Origin: Candidatus Zhuqueibacterota bacterium
GTDB lineage: Bacteria; Zhuqueibacterota; Zhuqueibacteria; Residuimicrobiales; Krinioviventaceae
Assembly: GCA_016934825.1 (NCBI GenBank)
Contig: JAFGSB010000174.1
Span: 1 to 42,331 of the forward strand
Reading direction: 5' to 3'
DNA: 42,331 nucleotides
Below the pieces are notes generated by a model. That model saw only the letters and a list, made by a program, of their open reading frames with translations, did not search any database and was not told where the DNA came from. A program made the position numbers and the translations under genes. Below, one piece after another: positions 9,588 through 18,208 of this stretch (position 1 is its first letter; every line of letters begins with the position of its first letter).

Positions 9588-9677
9588 ATTTAATTGTAAA
9601 AGTTCATTTTTTCCAAACAAGTCAATTGATGAATTGATCTCCGAAAACATTAATAAAGTAATATATAAGTGTGTCGT

Positions 9678-9695
9678 GTCCGGGTTTAACCGGAA
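9678..9695. repeat. Copy 4: CCGG-flanked palindrome
   Basis: GTCCGGGTTTAACCGGAA contains TCCGG and CCGGA arms around GTTTAA, a variant of the GTCCGGTTAA motif seen at 8811, 9402, 9531 and 42307. Confidence 0.5.
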
Positions 9696-9944
9696 ATTTT
9701 TGATTTTGAATACTATTTTATAATTTATGACCGGTGTTACCTAATTCTGCGGAAACCGGGTTATATGAATTATTCAAAAATGCGCTTTGTTCAAATCATT
9801 TTTTTAAATTTGTAAACCGCGTCTGGAAGAATTTTCCATTAACCGTATATTGGAGTGATTATTTTTCTTAATGATAAGTAAAAATAACAATTATAAACGT
9901 ATATTTTTGGTATTATATTTGAGACATAGTATGGGAAAAAAGAA

Positions 9945-9973
9945 TTGACTTTGCAGGCAAAATTCAATATATT
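9945..9973 (+). promoter_or_regulatory. Sigma70-type promoter for tRNA-Leu
   Basis: TTGACT (9945-9950) and TATATT (9968-9973) are separated by exactly 17 bases. The -10 box ends 12 bases before the tRNA 5' end, leaving room for a short 5' leader. Spacing and sequence match the classic bacterial housekeeping consensus. Confidence 0.65.
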
Positions 9974-9985
9974 TATCTTTTGTAT

Positions 9986-10068
9986 GCGAGAGTGGCGAAA
10001 CTGGCAGACGCGCTAGATTTAGGATCTAGTGTCCACAGGACTTGGGGGTTCGACTCCCCCCTCTCGCA
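9986..10068 (+). tRNA. tRNA-Leu(UAG)
   Basis: The acceptor stem GCGAGAG (9986-9992) pairs with CTCTCGC (10061-10067), with discriminator A at 10068. The anticodon stem CTAGA/TCTAG encloses loop TTTAGGA, giving anticodon TAG at 10020-10022, which reads CUA-type leucine codons. A long variable arm (GTCC ACA GGAC, 10031-10041) marks a class II tRNA. The T arm is GGGGG/CCCCC around TTCGACT. The 3' CCA is not encoded in the DNA (the next bases are CAG). It lies about 100 bases upstream of the trigger factor start. Confidence 0.97.
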
Positions 10069-10169
10069 CAGATTAAATGGATCAGAGTCAGTCGACGAGC
10101 AGGAAAATATATCTGGTTCGTCGATTTTTTTTTAATTTTTTAATTAAAATAAATATTAAGGATAACGGT

Positions 10170-11480
10170 TTGAACTATAACATCACGAAACAGAAGAACT
10201 GGCATACAGTTATCGATATCGCTGTTCCCGCGGAAAAGATAAAACCCGAGATGGATTTGAATTTTAAAACATATCAAAAAAATGTAAAACTGGGAGGTTT
10301 TCGTAAAGGAAAGGTACCTGCTCCACTTGTGAAGAAAATGTTTGGAAAACAGATCGAGAGTGATACTTTTCAACCATTTATTTCCGAGGCCTGGAAAAAG
10401 GTATTTGAAGAAAATAAATTTGAAATTATTAATGAACCAGTTGTTACGAATATTCAATATGCCGAAGCTGATGGTTTGAAATTTAATATAGAATTTGATG
10501 TCCGCCCGGATTTTGAGGTTACCGGTTATGACGAAATGCCCGTAGAAAAACCTGTATATGAGATAAAAGATAAAGATGTTGCGGATACACTATCTGATTT
10601 ACAACAAAGAAACGCCATGATTTATACCGTAGAAGGCGAAGCGAAAGAAGACCATTTTCTCAAAGTCGATTTGCAGGAATTGGATAGTACCGGTATCCCT
10701 GTTATCGGCAAAAAGTACACTGATCAACAGATTTGGTTGTCCAGGGATAATGAAGAAATCACCCGGCAGTTGGTGGGTATAAAAGTTGGCGAAGAACGTA
10801 AGATCATTTTAACTCCTCAGCAAAGTGAGCAGGAAGAGGAATCGGAGTCCATACCGCAGCCACAAATGTTTCTTGTTACCGTAAAAGAAATCAAAGAAAG
10901 AAAATTACCTAAACTGGATGACGAGTTTGCCAAAGATCTCGGTTCTTTTAAAACGCTTGGCGAATTAAAAAAAGATATAAAAGAAAAATTGATTTCCCAG
11001 GCCGATACAGAGTCAAAAATTCAATTTAATAACGCATTGGCCGATGAATTAATTAAAAGGATGGATATCGAAATTCCGCCTTCTATGTTAGAAAACTATT
11101 TAAATGCTGTGGTGAAGGATTTTAAGAATAAAAATAAACAGAGCGATAAAATCAACGACAACCAAATTCGGGAATATTACAGGACGTCTGCTATTCGTAC
11201 AATTAAATGGATTTTGATTCGCGAAAAAATGATAGAGCAGGAAACAATTTCCGTAAATGATGAAGAGGTCGAAACAAAAATAAAAGAATTGGAAAGCGGC
11301 AATGAACATTCTCAGCAATATGCCAAAGAGATAAGAGAGAATGAGGAAACAAAGCAGGACTTGAAAAATCAATTAGTAGAAGATAAAGTATATGAATTTT
11401 TGGCAAACAAAGCAAAAATTAAAAAGGTCAAAAAAAGTTTAAATAAAAATCCCGACGAACAAAAAGTAGTAACTAAATAA
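10170..11480 (+). CDS. tig: Trigger factor (ribosome-associated chaperone, peptidyl-prolyl isomerase)
   Basis: I place the start at TTG 10170, giving 436 residues (MNYNITKQKNWHTVIDI), because AAGGA lies six bases before it and trigger factors begin with such a segment. The frame stays open back to an ATG at 10077, but that ATG is 8 bases after the tRNA, has no ribosome binding site and adds an atypical Phe-rich stretch. The ribosome-docking signature GGFRKGKVP is at 42-50 of the short form. An FKBP-like PPIase domain and a long, charged C-terminal helical chaperone region follow. It binds nascent chains at the ribosome exit. It leads a tig-clpP-clpX order that is conserved in many bacteria. 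Confidence 0.95.
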   Translation: MNYNITKQKNWHTVIDIAVPAEKIKPEMDLNFKTYQKNVKLGGFRKGKVPAPLVKKMFGKQIESDTFQPFISEAWKKVFEENKFEIINEPVVTNIQYAEADGLKFNIEFDVRPDFEVTGYDEMPVEKPVYEIKDKDVADTLSDLQQRNAMIYTVEGEAKEDHFLKVDLQELDSTGIPVIGKKYTDQQIWLSRDNEEITRQLVGIKVGEERKIILTPQQSEQEEESESIPQPQMFLVTVKEIKERKLPKLDDEFAKDLGSFKTLGELKKDIKEKLISQADTESKIQFNNALADELIKRMDIEIPPSMLENYLNAVVKDFKNKNKQSDKINDNQIREYYRTSAIRTIKWILIREKMIEQETISVNDEEVETKIKELESGNEHSQQYAKEIRENEETKQDLKNQLVEDKVYEFLANKAKIKKVKKSLNKNPDEQKVVTK

Positions 11481-11556
11481 AATAAATCCTTTCAATTATT
11501 TGTTAAATGAATAGTCTGTAAATTTAAATGAAAAAATACTTACGGAGTAGAATTTT

Positions 11557-12174
11557 ATGGCATTAGTACCAATGGTAGTCGAGCAAACCGGCCGCGGAGA
11601 GAGAGCTTATGATATTTTTTCTCGTCTGTTAAAAGAAAGAATTGTATTTCTTGGTACGGCGATTGATGATACGGTTGCCAGTTTAGCGATAGCACAGTTG
11701 TTGTTTTTAGAGGCCGAAGATCCGGAAAAAGATGTGTATTTGTATATCAACTCACCCGGAGGTTACGTCTCCGCCGGACTTGCAATATATGATACCATTC
11801 AATATATAAAGCCGGATGTCGCGACGATATGTATGGGCCAGGCGTCAAGTATGAGTGCATTATTGCTGTCGGCGGGCACAAAAGGCAAAAGATCGGCGCT
11901 TCCGCATGCGCGGATAATGATTCATCAACCGTTAGGCGGCGCACAGGGTCAGGCAAGTGATATCGAAATTCAGGCTAAAGAGATTCTGGAACTACGCGCA
12001 CAGTTAAATGAAATCCTGGTTTTACATACCGGCCAGTCTATCGAAAAGATCGAGAAGGATACTGAACGAAATTATTTTATGAGCGCGCAGGAAGCCAAGA
12101 ATTATGGTATTATCGATGAAATTATGGTCAGGAAAACACCTAAAAAAACCAAAATAAGTAAAACTAAAAATTAA
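11557..12174 (+). CDS. clpP: ATP-dependent Clp protease proteolytic subunit, Asn in place of catalytic Asp
   Basis: The 205-residue protein is a full-length ClpP. The nucleophile Ser98 lies in GQASSMS, His123 in MIHQPLGG, and the oxyanion region INSPGG is at 64-69. The third triad position is unusual: the segment [11 protein letters not shown] aligns with the E. coli segment RDTERDRFLSA, so the expected Asp is Asn172 (codon AAT at 12070-12072). A Ser98/His123/Asn172 triad is known from Listeria ClpP1, which has weak activity on its own. ClpP forms a double-heptamer barrel that degrades unfolded proteins fed by ClpX. A GGAG ribosome binding site precedes the ATG, and clpX starts 12 bases downstream. 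No second clpP is in the window. Confidence 0.96.
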   Translation: MALVPMVVEQTGRGERAYDIFSRLLKERIVFLGTAIDDTVASLAIAQLLFLEAEDPEKDVYLYINSPGGYVSAGLAIYDTIQYIKPDVATICMGQASSMSALLLSAGTKGKRSALPHARIMIHQPLGGAQGQASDIEIQAKEILELRAQLNEILVLHTGQSIEKIEKDTERNYFMSAQEAKNYGIIDEIMVRKTPKKTKISKTKN

Positions 12175-12185
12175 GGTAATAGTAA

Positions 12186-13460
12186 ATGGAACAAAAGGGC
12201 AAAAGTGATAACAGATTTGCGATTTGTTCGTTTTGCGGGAAAAATTCAAATCAGGTCGAAACAATTGTCACCGGGCCGGATGTAAGTATTTGTAATGAAT
12301 GCGTAACTATTGCCAATAAAGTCATTGCCCGAGAAAAATCCAAAATTCCTTTTATCCTTCACGGAGGTATCCCGACTCCCGAGGTAATAAAAAATGAACT
12401 GGATAAATACGTCATCGGGCAGGATTATGCGAAAAAGACGATTTCAGTGGCGGTTTATAATCATTATAAACGTATTGAAGAGAAAGAATCGGAAGACGAT
12501 GTAATTTTGGAAAAGAGTAATGTGTTGTTGATCGGCCCGACCGGCACGGGGAAAACATTACTGGCGCAAACGCTGGCAAATTTTTTAAAAGTCCCGTTTA
12601 CTATTGCGGATGCAACGACTTTAACCGAAGCCGGATATGTAGGCGAGGATGTGGAAAATATTTTAGTCAGATTATTACAGGCGTCTGAGTACAATATTCA
12701 GCGTGCCGAGCGGGGTATCGTATATATCGATGAATTGGACAAAATTGCCAGAAAGGGAGGAAATCCGTCAATTACAAGAGATGTGTCCGGCGAAGGTGTG
12801 CAACAAGCCTTATTAAAAATGCTGGAAGGAACAATTGCGGCTGTACCGCCAAAAGGAGGCCGCAAACATCCGGAAATGGATTTTATTAATTTAAACACGA
12901 AAAACATACTTTTTATCTGCGGCGGGGCTTTTTCCGGTTTGGAAAAAATTGTTTCCGCGCGAATCGGTAAAAAATCTCTGGGTTTTGGCGCCGAAATAAA
13001 CCGAAACAAACTGAACGAAGAAGATGTTTTGCCCCATGTCGAGCCTGAGGATTTATTACAATATGGTTTAATTCCTGAATTAATCGGCCGGTTGCCGATA
13101 ATTTCGACTTTATCAGATCTGGATGATGAAGCGTTACTTAAAATATTGACCGAACCAAAAAACGCCTTAATAAAACAATATAAACACCTGTTCAAACTGG
13201 ATAAGGTCGACTTGAAATTTGATCAGGCTGCTTTACTGGAAGTGATTAAAATTGCCAAAAAACGTAAAACAGGCGCCCGTGGTTTAAGATCGGTTATGGA
13301 AGATGTGATGCTGGATATCATGTACAAATTGCCTTCAAGAAAAGATGTTGTTTCATGCAGCATTACAAAAGATACTGTTTTGAAAAAGAAAGAGCCCGTT
13401 TTTAGTTATACAGATGAAATTTCTCAAGAGCCACCGACAATCAGAGATGATGCTGCCTGA
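12186..13460 (+). CDS. clpX: ATP-dependent Clp protease ATP-binding subunit ClpX
   Basis: The 424-residue protein has the N-terminal zinc-binding domain with Cys14, Cys17, Cys36 and Cys39 (CSFCGK and CNEC). The AAA+ core shows Walker A GPTGTGKT (117-124), pore loop GYVGEDVE (150-157) and Walker [10 protein letters not shown] with Asp182-Glu183. The ClpP-docking loop is LGF at 265-267 (IGF in E. coli). ClpX unfolds tagged substrates and feeds them to ClpP; it also remodels complexes without proteolysis. It lies directly downstream of clpP and is the last gene of the tig-clpP-clpX unit. The retained docking loop suggests it still engages ClpP despite the Asn substitution there. Confidence 0.98.
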   Translation: MEQKGKSDNRFAICSFCGKNSNQVETIVTGPDVSICNECVTIANKVIAREKSKIPFILHGGIPTPEVIKNELDKYVIGQDYAKKTISVAVYNHYKRIEEKESEDDVILEKSNVLLIGPTGTGKTLLAQTLANFLKVPFTIADATTLTEAGYVGEDVENILVRLLQASEYNIQRAERGIVYIDELDKIARKGGNPSITRDVSGEGVQQALLKMLEGTIAAVPPKGGRKHPEMDFINLNTKNILFICGGAFSGLEKIVSARIGKKSLGFGAEINRNKLNEEDVLPHVEPEDLLQYGLIPELIGRLPIISTLSDLDDEALLKILTEPKNALIKQYKHLFKLDKVDLKFDQAALLEVIKIAKKRKTGARGLRSVMEDVMLDIMYKLPSRKDVVSCSITKDTVLKKKEPVFSYTDEISQEPPTIRDDAA

Positions 13461-13488
13461 TTAAAATCACGGTTTTGAAATATATAAG

Positions 13489-13511
13489 CCCGGTTTCCCT
13501 TTTTTACCGGG
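13489..13511 (+). terminator. Weak terminator-like hairpin after clpX
   Basis: CCCGGT (13489-13494) and ACCGGG (13506-13511) pair around an 11-base pyrimidine-rich loop, 28 bases after the clpX stop. The T-run is in the loop, not after the stem, so termination by this hairpin is uncertain. Confidence 0.4.
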
Positions 13512-13960
13512 TAATAAATATTATATTGCCTGGCGATATGATTCCGGTTGATTCCCCACATGATCATAGTTTCCTTTAGAAGTTGAAATTCAATTTTGTT
13601 AAAAAATATTTATTACTATTTTCCGAATATGTTATTTTGTTTGGAGAACAAATTCTTGTGATATATAAAGTTTTTATTTACCCTGCATTTTTATTTGTGT
13701 TGACGAATATTATTTTATATATTGAAATATTAGTATGCGACAAAACGCAAACATTTAACAGCAATTTATGTATTATTAAATTTTCGTTTATTTAATCTAT
13801 ACCTGATAATTCAAAAAAACGATATTAACAATTATTTTATTTCAAAATATTCGGTTTTAATCCGGGCAGGCGTATCTGTCGTTTGCCGGTATCTATTCGG
13901 TAACTATTAATGTTTTAGACTTAACATCGAAAAGAAAAACCAGGAAGCCGTCATAAAAAA
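13512..13960. other. AT-rich intergenic region between clpX and engB
   Basis: No supported gene is visible in these 449 bases. A frame at 13583-13795 would encode a 70-residue hydrophobic peptide from a TTG start but lacks a ribosome binding site and family features. The segment just upstream of engB is less AT-rich and presumably holds its promoter, though no clear -35/-10 pair stands out. Confidence 0.4.
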
Positions 13961-14563
13961 ATGAAAATTACCTCAGCAGAATTTATAAAAAGTATTGCCG
14001 ATACCGGACAAATGCCACGCGATGATTTCCCGCAAATCGCATTTGCCGGACGTTCAAATGTCGGGAAATCCAGTTTGTTAAATTCATTACTTAATAGAAA
14101 AAAGCTCGTGCAGGTCAGCTCTACACCGGGGAAAACCCGGTTGATCAATTTTTTCCTTATCAATAACAAATTTTATTTTGTGGATTTACCCGGATATGGT
14201 TATGCCAAAGTATCGAAACAGATATATAAAAACTGGCAAATTCTTTTAGAGAATTATTTGATGCAATCAAAAAAATTACAGGGTGTTGTCGTGCTGATTG
14301 ATCTGCGGCATTTAATAACCGAAGCGGATTTACAATTAATCGGGTGGCTCGAAAATAACAAAATACCGGTATTAACCGTCGGCACAAAATCCGACAAATT
14401 ATCCAAAAACAAAATAATACATCAAAAGATGCAAAATGAAATCCTGTTGGGTGGATTTAATAATCCAAAGATAGTGCCTTATTCATCTGTAACAGGTCTT
14501 GGAAAAAGTGAGTTATGGTCTGATTTGATGTTATTACTTGATAAAAAAAGACTTGCAATTTAA
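13961..14563 (+). CDS. engB: Ribosome biogenesis GTP-binding protein EngB/YsxC/YihA
   Basis: The 200-residue protein is a complete EngB GTPase. Motifs are G1 GRSNVGKS (30-37), switch I SSTPGKTR with Thr55, G3 DLPGYGYAK (75-83) and G4 TKSD (142-145), with G5-like YSSVTGLGK near the C-terminus. EngB assists assembly of the 50S ribosomal subunit in the cytoplasm. The ribosome binding site is weak: AGGA is about 15 bases upstream of the ATG. It stands alone between two AT-rich gaps, downstream of the Clp genes. Confidence 0.97.
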   Translation: MKITSAEFIKSIADTGQMPRDDFPQIAFAGRSNVGKSSLLNSLLNRKKLVQVSSTPGKTRLINFFLINNKFYFVDLPGYGYAKVSKQIYKNWQILLENYLMQSKKLQGVVVLIDLRHLITEADLQLIGWLENNKIPVLTVGTKSDKLSKNKIIHQKMQNEILLGGFNNPKIVPYSSVTGLGKSELWSDLMLLLDKKRLAI

Positions 14564-14796
14564 CAAAAAAGGTGTAATAATAACCCTATAGTGGGATATA
14601 TAGTGTCAGGCAACGAGTGAAAGATAAGGCGATGAAGAATTCTAATATTTTAATTTTACAGTAGTTAAAAGTTTATTTTTAATATTTGGTACATTTTTAT
14701 AATAATATATTAATTACCACAAACAATATAATACGAAAAATATTATTGTAAGTTACAAATTTTGTAATTATATTGCTTTATATTGAGAAAAAATTC
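14564..14796. other. AT-rich gap upstream of the surface-cluster promoter
   Basis: This is the first part of a 418-base gene-free interval. It has long A/T runs and no coding frame. A short CCC-TATAGT-GGG hairpin near 14584-14595 is too weak to call a terminator for engB. Confidence 0.4.
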
Positions 14797-14825
14797 TTGA
14801 CAATATTTTCAAAAACGGTTATATT
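14797..14825 (+). promoter_or_regulatory. Consensus sigma70-type promoter for the surface-protein cluster
   Basis: TTGACA (14797-14802) is a perfect -35 box, followed after exactly 17 bases by TATATT (14820-14825). Transcription would begin near 14832, giving a 5' leader of about 150 bases before the TonB-dependent receptor ATG. Confidence 0.6.
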
Positions 14826-14910
14826 TCAAATTACAAACAGATATTTTGAAAAAGTTGAACAGAATTCATGTACTGGTATTGTATATATAAAGAAAATTTT
14901 TTATTTAACA

Positions 14911-14937
14911 AAGGGCGCAGCATCGCCCTTTTTTATT
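14911..14937 (+). terminator. Intrinsic terminator inside the leader of the TonB-dependent receptor gene
   Basis: AAGGGCG (14911-14917) pairs perfectly with CGCCCTT (14924-14930) around CAGCAT, and a T-rich run follows. It lies after the consensus promoter at 14797 and 45 bases before the receptor ATG. It could act as an attenuator, or end a short RNA of roughly 100 nt starting near 14832. Confidence 0.75.
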
Positions 14938-14944
14938 TCTATAT

Positions 14945-14965
14945 AAAATGAATACCGTTCATTTT
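14945..14965 (+). promoter_or_regulatory. Hairpin next to the receptor ribosome binding site
   Basis: AAAATGAA (14945-14952) and TTCATTTT (14958-14965) are perfect complements around TACCG. The hairpin ends three bases before the AAGGAG ribosome binding site (14969-14974), where it could affect translation start. Confidence 0.45.
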
Positions 14966-14981
14966 TACAAGGAGAAGTATT

Positions 14982-17900
14982 ATGTGTAAAAAGATATTAT
15001 TTGTAGCAGTTTTTATCATGTTTGTTCCCATTTTATTATTTGCCGGGACAACAGGGAAATTAGTGGGAAAAGTAGTGGATAAAGACACCAAAGATCCTTT
15101 GCCTGCTGCAAATGTAATTATTGAAGGCACTACAATGGGAGCGGCAACCAATTTGGAGGGTGAATTTTTTATCATCAATGTACCCGCCGGTACGTATACG
15201 ATTCGCGGTGAGATGATCGGGTATACATCCATGGTGGTCCAGGACGTGAGGGTAAAAGTTGATCTGACCGCCAAAGTCAATTTTGAACTGGAACCGACCG
15301 TTCTTGAAGCCGGTGAAACGGTTACCGTAACTGCCGAACGTCCGTTGATTCAGGTTGACCAGACGTCAAGCCGTACAATTACAGGCAGTGATGAAATAGA
15401 CAAAATGTCCGTTGACTCATTTCAGGGAGTTGTTGCGACGTCTGCGGGTATTGTTGTGGAGAACGGTCAGATGCACGCGCGTGGTGGCCGAACCCAGGAA
15501 GTTGCTTATTTACTGGACAACTCGACTAATATTATGGATCCAATGTCCGGCGCTTTTGATACAGACATACCGGAATTGGCCATCGAGGAAACATCTGTTA
15601 TGACCGGTGGATTTAGCGCAGAATATGGAAACGCCCAATCCGCGGTTGTTAATGTCGTTACAAAAGACGGCGGCCCTGTGCTCACCGGTACAATACGGTA
15701 TACGACCAGTGCTTTAGATGGCTGGGCTTCGACCATCAGGACCGACGAGGTCAATGAAAATCGTCATAATCCGGAATTTTCCTTAGGCGGTCCCGTGCCG
15801 TTTTTTAAATCCCTGGGCGCCCCCGGTGACTTGAGATATTTTGTTTCCGGCTGGTATGAAAATACGGACGGCAGGTTTTTAAACCAGCATAGTGAAGGCG
15901 GTACTTATCAGGGTAAATTGACTTATAAAATAACACCCAGTCATACATTGAGAATAAAAGGTTTGTACCATAACCAGGATTATGACTATTTTGATAACCT
16001 GTGGAAGAAAACAACCTACGAGGATCTGAATGAAACGTACAAACCATATGGAGATCTGAATAATGACGGAATAGATGATAATTCTTTTTATATCCACGAT
16101 CCGCTTACCGGTGACTGGTTCAAAAATGGTATTCTGGATACTGAAGACAAAAACGGCAATAACTTTTTGGACCCGGGTGAAGACCTGAACGGTAATAATA
16201 TTCTGGATCGGGAGGATTTGAATTTCAACGGTTCCCTTGATTCTTTTAATATGCTTGACCATCTTTCCAACAATGAACAAAATAGCAATCAAATTGCTAT
16301 TACCTGGACGCATCAGTTAAGTTCAAAAACATTTTATGAATTACATTTGGACCGGTATTACACCAAATTTTTTATGAACGCGAATGAATATATTAATGAA
16401 GATCGTGATGGTGACGGCAAACTGGACAATATAAGTGAAAATGTGGATATTAACGGCGACGGAACAATTGATGCATGGGAATGGCTTGATTTTGACAACG
16501 ATGGTTATTTCGACAAAACCCCGGAAGATTTAAACGGTAACAATAAGCTTGATCCTTTTGGTGTGGACCTTTATACAGATTGGGATTCGGATGGTTTTGT
16601 TGACGCTTCACAAAAAGCATTCCCGAATGACCGCAGTAAATGGATGTCCACATCCGATATCCCGTATAAAGGGGAGAAAAGTACGGATGGTTTTTATACA
16701 TACGGTTCAGGATTAACCTGGGACCGCCGTTACTGGTATGTCGATGAATCCACCAACTGGGGTGTGAAATTTGATGTTGAAAGCCAGGTTACCAGTAATC
16801 ATAATCTCCGGGCCGGTGTCGACGTAAAGTATCGTGAAATTTTCCGTTATGACGCCACAGACAGATACGGCTATGGGGAAAAATTTACAGTATATCCCAA
16901 CAGCGGCGCTTTTTATATTCAAGACAAAATGGAATACCAGGGCATGATACTTAATATCGGCATGAGGTACGATTATTTTGATGCCAACTGGGACAAATAT
17001 CCAAATAATCTTTATGATCCGACATGGTCAACAGATGACAAAGGCCATGAAGACCTGAACGGAAACGGTATGCTGGATGCGGGCGAGGATACGGATGGCG
17101 ACGGATATCTGGATCAGGCCTGGGATCCTAATATATACAATTATCCGGATGCGCCCCAAATTGGGGATATTAAAAATCCTATTTCAATACAATTTAAAGA
17201 TTATTGGAGCCCGAGATTTGGAATTGCTTATCCCATCACTGAGCGTGATGTATTGCACTTTAGTTACGGAAGTTATTTCCAGGAGCCACTGGGCGGTTAT
17301 CTGTTCAGAAATCTTGAATTTGATCTTGGAGGTGGTTTCCCGATTATCGGTAATCCGAACTTAAAGCCGGAAAGAACGACCGCCTACGAAGTCGGTTTAA
17401 ATCATCAGATTTCAAATTCATCTAAAATAAAATTGACCGGATTTTATAAGGATATTTCCGATTTAACAGATACAAGACCGGTATATTTTACTGTAAGAGA
17501 CTGGTATGGGTTTTACTATAATGCCGACTATGGTAATATTCGCGGATTTGAACTGGAAGTTTTGAGAAGACCTGAAATAATAGGCTTTTTGTATGTGAGC
17601 GGACGTGTAAACTACACATATCAGGTTGCCAAAAATAAAAGTTCCCAGGTTGGTCAGGGCTACCTGACGGAATGGGCCGGTCAGGTTCTGCCCCGGTTTG
17701 AGTCCTATACGGACTGGGACCAGCGGCATACCATTAATGCCAACCTCGATTTGCGTATTCCGCAAAAGCAGAATCTGTTTGGCACATCCCTTTTTAATGA
17801 TCTGGGCGTAAATCTGCAATGGTATTACGGCAGCGGTACACGCTGGACGCCGCCCAAAGGTCAGGACAAAGCCGCGCCGGACAATACCGGTCTGCTGCCG

Positions 17901-18125
17901 TCCCGGTCTTATCTGGATTTACGGGCCAGTAAACGATTTCATGTTGGACGCCTGATACCATCGATTTATCTTGATATTCGTAATGTATTTGATACTAAAA
18001 ATATTATTGCTATTGCGGATCCGGAATGGTATAATGCAAAAGATGATCCCGAAGGCAAATATAATGATCCATCGGTATATGATCGCGGACGTTTAACAAG
18101 GTTAGGCCTTCGTATCGATTTTTAA
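14982..18125 (+). CDS. TonB-dependent receptor with CarboxypepD_reg-like domain and EF-hand-like loops
   Basis: The 1047-residue protein has a signal peptide (MCKKILFVAVFIMFVPILLFAG). A carboxypeptidase-regulatory-like beta sandwich follows (about 25-105: GKVVDKDTKDPLPAANVII, then GYTSM). A plug domain follows (about 110-235, with ARGGRTQEVAYLLDN and GGFSAEYGNAQSAVVNVVTKDG), then a barrel ending in LGLRIDF. Odd is a set of about eleven acidic DxNxDGxxD-type loops near residues 358, 388, 400, 410, 474, 489, 502, 515, 532, 690 and 702. These resemble calcium-binding EF-hand or dockerin loops and would lie in extracellular loops. The receptor would import a ligand across the outer membrane with TonB energy, or serve as an export or assembly pore; the ligand is unknown. 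AAGGAG precedes the ATG. It heads the surface-protein cluster. Confidence 0.93.
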   Translation: MCKKILFVAVFIMFVPILLFAGTTGKLVGKVVDKDTKDPLPAANVIIEGTTMGAATNLEGEFFIINVPAGTYTIRGEMIGYTSMVVQDVRVKVDLTAKVNFELEPTVLEAGETVTVTAERPLIQVDQTSSRTITGSDEIDKMSVDSFQGVVATSAGIVVENGQMHARGGRTQEVAYLLDNSTNIMDPMSGAFDTDIPELAIEETSVMTGGFSAEYGNAQSAVVNVVTKDGGPVLTGTIRYTTSALDGWASTIRTDEVNENRHNPEFSLGGPVPFFKSLGAPGDLRYFVSGWYENTDGRFLNQHSEGGTYQGKLTYKITPSHTLRIKGLYHNQDYDYFDNLWKKTTYEDLNETYKPYGDLNNDGIDDNSFYIHDPLTGDWFKNGILDTEDKNGNNFLDPGEDLNGNNILDREDLNFNGSLDSFNMLDHLSNNEQNSNQIAITWTHQLSSKTFYELHLDRYYTKFFMNANEYINEDRDGDGKLDNISENVDINGDGTIDAWEWLDFDNDGYFDKTPEDLNGNNKLDPFGVDLYTDWDSDGFVDASQKAFPNDRSKWMSTSDIPYKGEKSTDGFYTYGSGLTWDRRYWYVDESTNWGVKFDVESQVTSNHNLRAGVDVKYREIFRYDATDRYGYGEKFTVYPNSGAFYIQDKMEYQGMILNIGMRYDYFDANWDKYPNNLYDPTWSTDDKGHEDLNGNGMLDAGEDTDGDGYLDQAWDPNIYNYPDAPQIGDIKNPISIQFKDYWSPRFGIAYPITERDVLHFSYGSYFQEPLGGYLFRNLEFDLGGGFPIIGNPNLKPERTTAYEVGLNHQISNSSKIKLTGFYKDISDLTDTRPVYFTVRDWYGFYYNADYGNIRGFELEVLRRPEIIGFLYVSGRVNYTYQVAKNKSSQVGQGYLTEWAGQVLPRFESYTDWDQRHTINANLDLRIPQKQNLFGTSLFNDLGVNLQWYYGSGTRWTPPKGQDKAAPDNTGLLPSRSYLDLRASKRFHVGRLIPSIYLDIRNVFDTKNIIAIADPEWYNAKDDPEGKYNDPSVYDRGRLTRLGLRIDF

Positions 18126-18208
18126 TATTGTTTTTATTAAAGATACAATTAATAATTTAAAATTATTTAACGCTAATGAATATTTTTTAAAATGTGGAGG
18201 TGGCTTTG

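Larger units (their letters stand above)
8822..9944. other. AT-rich non-coding stretch with palindromes, no supported gene
   Basis: About 1.1 kb between the flavodoxin gene and the tRNA promoter is very AT-rich and holds only short frames without ribosome binding sites or recognisable domains. It does contain an inverted pair of GTCCGGTTAAA motifs (8811 and 9402), a CCCAAA/TTTGGG hairpin at 9412-9425, a perfect 8-base-arm hairpin at 9528-9548, a second hairpin at 9551-9587 and a CCGG-flanked palindrome at 9678-9695. A looser relative (ACCGG then AACCGGGTTA) lies near 9730-9762. This could be a decayed mobile element or a structured regulatory region. Confidence 0.5.

Noticed and set aside
10077-10169. 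ATG at 10077 as the trigger factor start, adding 31 residues.
   Set aside because: It lies 8 bases after the tRNA, has no ribosome binding site and adds a Phe-rich stretch absent from the family; TTG 10170 has AAGGA at good spacing.
13583-13795. A 70-residue hydrophobic frame between clpX and engB.
   Set aside because: TTG start without a ribosome binding site, and no match to a known small membrane protein.
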